Shown here: piece after piece, positions 61,201 to 64,000 of the stretch
Layout: the number at the start of each line of letters is the position of its first letter
Numbering within the stretch: the stretch's first letter is position 1
Assembly: GCA_013397435.1 (NCBI GenBank)
Contig: VZRG01000004.1
Location: forward strand, 1,339,560 to 1,403,559
Reading direction: 5' to 3'
Origin: Erythrocercus mccallii
Lineage: Eukaryota; Chordata; Aves; Passeriformes; Dicruridae
Length of the DNA stretch: 64,000 bases
The notes under the pieces: generated by a model
Database searches by the model: none
What the model saw: only the letters and a program-made list of their open reading frames with translations
What the model was told of the DNA's origin: nothing
Translations under genes and position numbers: made by a program

Positions 61201-63370
61201 GTCATGAACATTTTACCACAGGCAAAGTAAAATTTTATTTGGGTTATAGAGGAGTACAGCTTTGGACCTTGCCAACCAGAATGACCACATCTTTATTTCA
61301 GCTAATTTTGTTGCCAGGTAGAGTTCGTGACTCCATGGAGTTGATTGGTAGGTACTGAATCATTGTGTCAAAGAGCTTCACTTCACCCTGCGGTTAGAGG
61401 CACATGTGGCTTCCTCACCAGAGAGATTTGTTGGCTCAAATTTTTCAAAAAAACCTCATTTATTTTTATATCTAAATTCAAAATACAAGCAAAATATTCA
61501 GTGACATTGTATACAGACGCAGTTTTCCTTTTGGCCAAGGTACAGATCATGGATGATTTCATTTTTTTAAATTCGCACTTTTTTGTTTTCAATTTAATGT
61601 AATGCAGTTACATCATTGGGACATATAAGGAAAATAAAAATTAGTGTCATTAAATTGGCATACAAATTGAAAACATTTTTATGGAGGGAGAGATAAAGAT
61701 GAGACAATTTCTGTAATACATTTATGATTTTTAAGAAATAGAAATGATGCAAAGTATTCACTGTGTTATTTCTTCATTAGTGCTATACAAATAAAATCAA
61801 CACTAGATATCATACACTGCCAGATCATTTACAAACTGATACAAAGATACTTGTCCCATGTGGAAATACAAATCTGTGTGTTTAAAAGGTGACAATAAAC
61901 ACATTTGTTGGTAGTTTCATGTTTATTATTTCATCTCACATTTGTTTGAGGCCAGTCTAAAAATAATAGTCAACAGTTATGTGAGAAGAGAAATCAGCAT
62001 GGATAGTCTCAGAAAAAAAATCTATGTTCAAAGGAAGGATTTGGAGACAAGGCTGGAAGGCTTGGCATCTGTGTTTGAGAATTGGTTCTAGCCAGCAAGA
62101 GCTGTATATAAGAAAGGGCCAGAGACAGAGATAAAAATCACACAGATTTTGCTTTACAGAGGACTGTCACAAAAGCTGCTGGTAAGCAGCCAGCTTTAGG
62201 GGAAGCCACTTCTGATTTGGCATTCAGCTCTATTTCTTTTGAAATCCCACTCAGAATATTGAAATAAAACCCAGAAGAGGCATGGGATCTTGGAAACAGT
62301 ATTCCTGACTGTCCAAGGGAATGCCAAACTTAAGTAACTCATAAATAAAAACAATAGTGTTCTGGTTACAAGAAACTTACAGCTGTAATTCATATGTTTT
62401 TGCATTAGGAATTGTTTACTCTCTGTTTTGGTGCTGCTGTTCCTCCTAACAGTCATAGGAACTATGAATAAAGCATAATTTTTCTTTGGCCTGCAGTATA
62501 ACAAATGTAAAGATTAATATAAGAAATGCTTAAGAATCTTAGTGAAACAGAGAAGAAACTTTTATGAATTAATAAATAACTTCCTAGCACTGTATAATTA
62601 AAAAAATACCAATAATTATACTTACTAGATGTGGCTTTCAACATCAGGTAAAGAACAATACTCTTCCCAAAATATTTAAAACAGTAATGACTAAAAAGAT
62701 TTCTTAAAGTACACCAGTACACTGTGGTTGTTTTCTTGTAGTATATTTGGGAGGAAAGTACTTTTAGTGAAAAGTACTTTTCATAGTTATTCAAGGTTGA
62801 ATACATCAGTATTGGCCTACTGTGTTGAAAGCTGAATGATTCAGTAATTGTATGAATTAATTCATTTCAAATGAGTTTTAAAATACTGCATAACATGACT
62901 TGGCTATTCTGTATGTTGTTGTAACTCATGGCTTACCCATACTTCTCTTAATGGTCTTAAAATTCTTCTGTTAATACTCATACTTCTCTTAAAGCTGTGA
63001 GCTTTAGGTTCGTGCCTGCTCTGGAGTTTGCAATGTAACTTTCCTTAGCAAGCTGTACTTACAAGGGCTATCTAAGCCAAGAGTAGATGGGATGCTGTGA
63101 AAGGGAATCCTGTACAGTTTACCCTGTTGCTGCAGCTCATCTTTATCTGGTGTCTTCCTTGTCTTGTTTAAAGCAACAGTGCAATTTTCTGTGTGCATTA
63201 TACAGTATATGTAAGTGCTTTGCTTTCAAAAATTGTTACTTTCACTGTCTTTGAGCATATTCAGATGTGCTTCTAGTTTTATCATTTAATTTTATACCAG
63301 TTTTTAATTTTTGTTTTATTTTTCCACACATGAGTACATTTTTGTATGGTTTTTATACATACAAATAGAG

Positions 63371-63427
63371 CACAGAATCACAGAATGGTTTGAGTTGAAA
63401 GAGACCTTAAAGATCATCTAGTTCCAG
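63371..63427 (-). mobile_element. Short CR1 LINE 3' tail, antisense
   Basis: CACAGAATCACAGAATGG, then GTTGAAAGAGACCTTAAAG and ATCATCTAGTTCCA is the reverse complement of the canonical bird CR1 3' end. Only about 57 bp remain, a very severe 5' truncation. Sequence identity to the canonical end looks high. Confidence 0.92.
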
Positions 63428-64000
63428 CAATGTGTATCTATATATAGCTAAAACATAGATAGTGTTTATTTAGAGAGAGAAAGAAACTGTAAATATGGTG
63501 GTTTTCATGCCTCAAACATTTAAGATTTCATCAAAACCTGAAAAAATAGTTCTATTGTTAGTTTCCCAAAGTGAGGACATGTCTCAGTTGTTTATTATTC
63601 AAGTTCCCAGCCTTGTGATCTTGAGTTTCTTGCTGCTTTTTTGCAAATACAGATAGTAGTAGGTGTGAATGTTACAGCCTTTTCCTTTTTGTCACTTTTT
63701 CAACACTTTGATGATGCCTTTGTCACCTCAAGTTTGGATTCTGCAAAGTGCTACAGATTGAAGCAAAATCTGGAAACTGCAACTAGAGTAAAGTCTGTCT
63801 GCCTTGTGGTTAAGCAGTATTTCCCATAGGCAATGCATATTTCACTCTATCAGTACATTTCCAGGCAAAATTTAGCTTATTATACCTCTGAAGTTATGAG
63901 CCAAATTTCAGGGATCTAAAGCACTGCTCTGTGAAAGTCTTATGCACCAAATACCACTGTTAAAAATGGAGCCTTGTTGAGTAATAAATTTGTGGATGTA

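Larger units (their letters stand above)
54303..64000 (+). other. ANKIB1: ANKIB1 intron 2 (partial, at least 9.7 kb)
   Basis: AT-rich sequence. It contains an LTR-like GC-rich block (about 57,140-58,010), a run of 22 T at 58188-58209, and a short antisense CR1 tail at 63,371-63,427. I see no other exon. An 81-codon minus-strand ORF at 58790-59035 has protein-like composition, but I could match it to nothing. Confidence 0.75.

Noticed and set aside
54303..64000. Further ANKIB1 coding exons
   Set aside because: I looked for the expected continuation after MNRILG (TFLGRDGNPNKRN) and found no match; the intron seems to run beyond the window.
1..64000. CRISPR arrays, operons, tRNA or rRNA genes
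   Set aside because: No regularly spaced repeats, no cloverleaf or rRNA-like sequence noticed, and the DNA is clearly vertebrate.

Overview
The window is nuclear DNA from a bird. It has spliced vertebrate genes in the KRIT1-ANKIB1 head-to-head arrangement known from amniotes, several CR1 LINE copies with the bird-type 3' end (the ATTCTGTGATT motif), an LTR-like segment resembling avian ERVL LTRs, and AT-rich introns on both sides of one CpG island. The long introns and AT-rich background suggest a macrochromosome. I cannot name the species.

Layout. Positions 1-1,220 are intergenic with nothing recognisable. From about 1,225 to about 22,500 on the minus strand lies KRIT1 (CCM1). I could place all 16 coding exons with GT-AG splice sites; they sum to 2,211 nt, which is 736 codons plus a stop, the same length as the human protein. 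At about 21,960-23,450 is a CpG island, which I read as the shared bidirectional promoter. From it ANKIB1 runs rightwards on the plus strand: an untranslated first exon in the island, an intron of about 31 kb, and the first coding exon at 54,035-54,302 (ATG at 54,115). The next ANKIB1 exons were not found before 64,000, so that gene is cut by the window edge.

ANKIB1 intron 1 is the repeat-rich part. It holds CR1 copies at 25.8-26.4, 27.3-30.2 (the longest, with remnants of the ORF1 esterase and the ORF2 endonuclease and reverse transcriptase), 32.0-32.8, 42.8-43.4 and 46.3-46.6 kb, plus a doubtful old LINE at 39.1-39.6 kb. All of them lie in the sense direction of ANKIB1. Intron 2 holds an LTR-like block at 57.1-58.0 kb and a 57-bp antisense CR1 tail at 63.4 kb.

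How the genes work. KRIT1 is the FERM/ankyrin scaffold of the cerebral cavernous malformation complex (partners ICAP1, RAP1, HEG1, CCM2) at endothelial junctions. ANKIB1 is an ankyrin-repeat RBR-type ubiquitin ligase. Both proteins carry ankyrin repeats and both start with MGN. I found no CRISPR, operon, tRNA or rRNA, and nothing that amounts to a new gene system. The more interesting leftovers are small: paired perfect inverted repeats just inside KRIT1 intron 12, other palindromes, nested tandem duplications, a CpG-rich pocket in intron 1, and the one-sided orientation of the CR1 copies.
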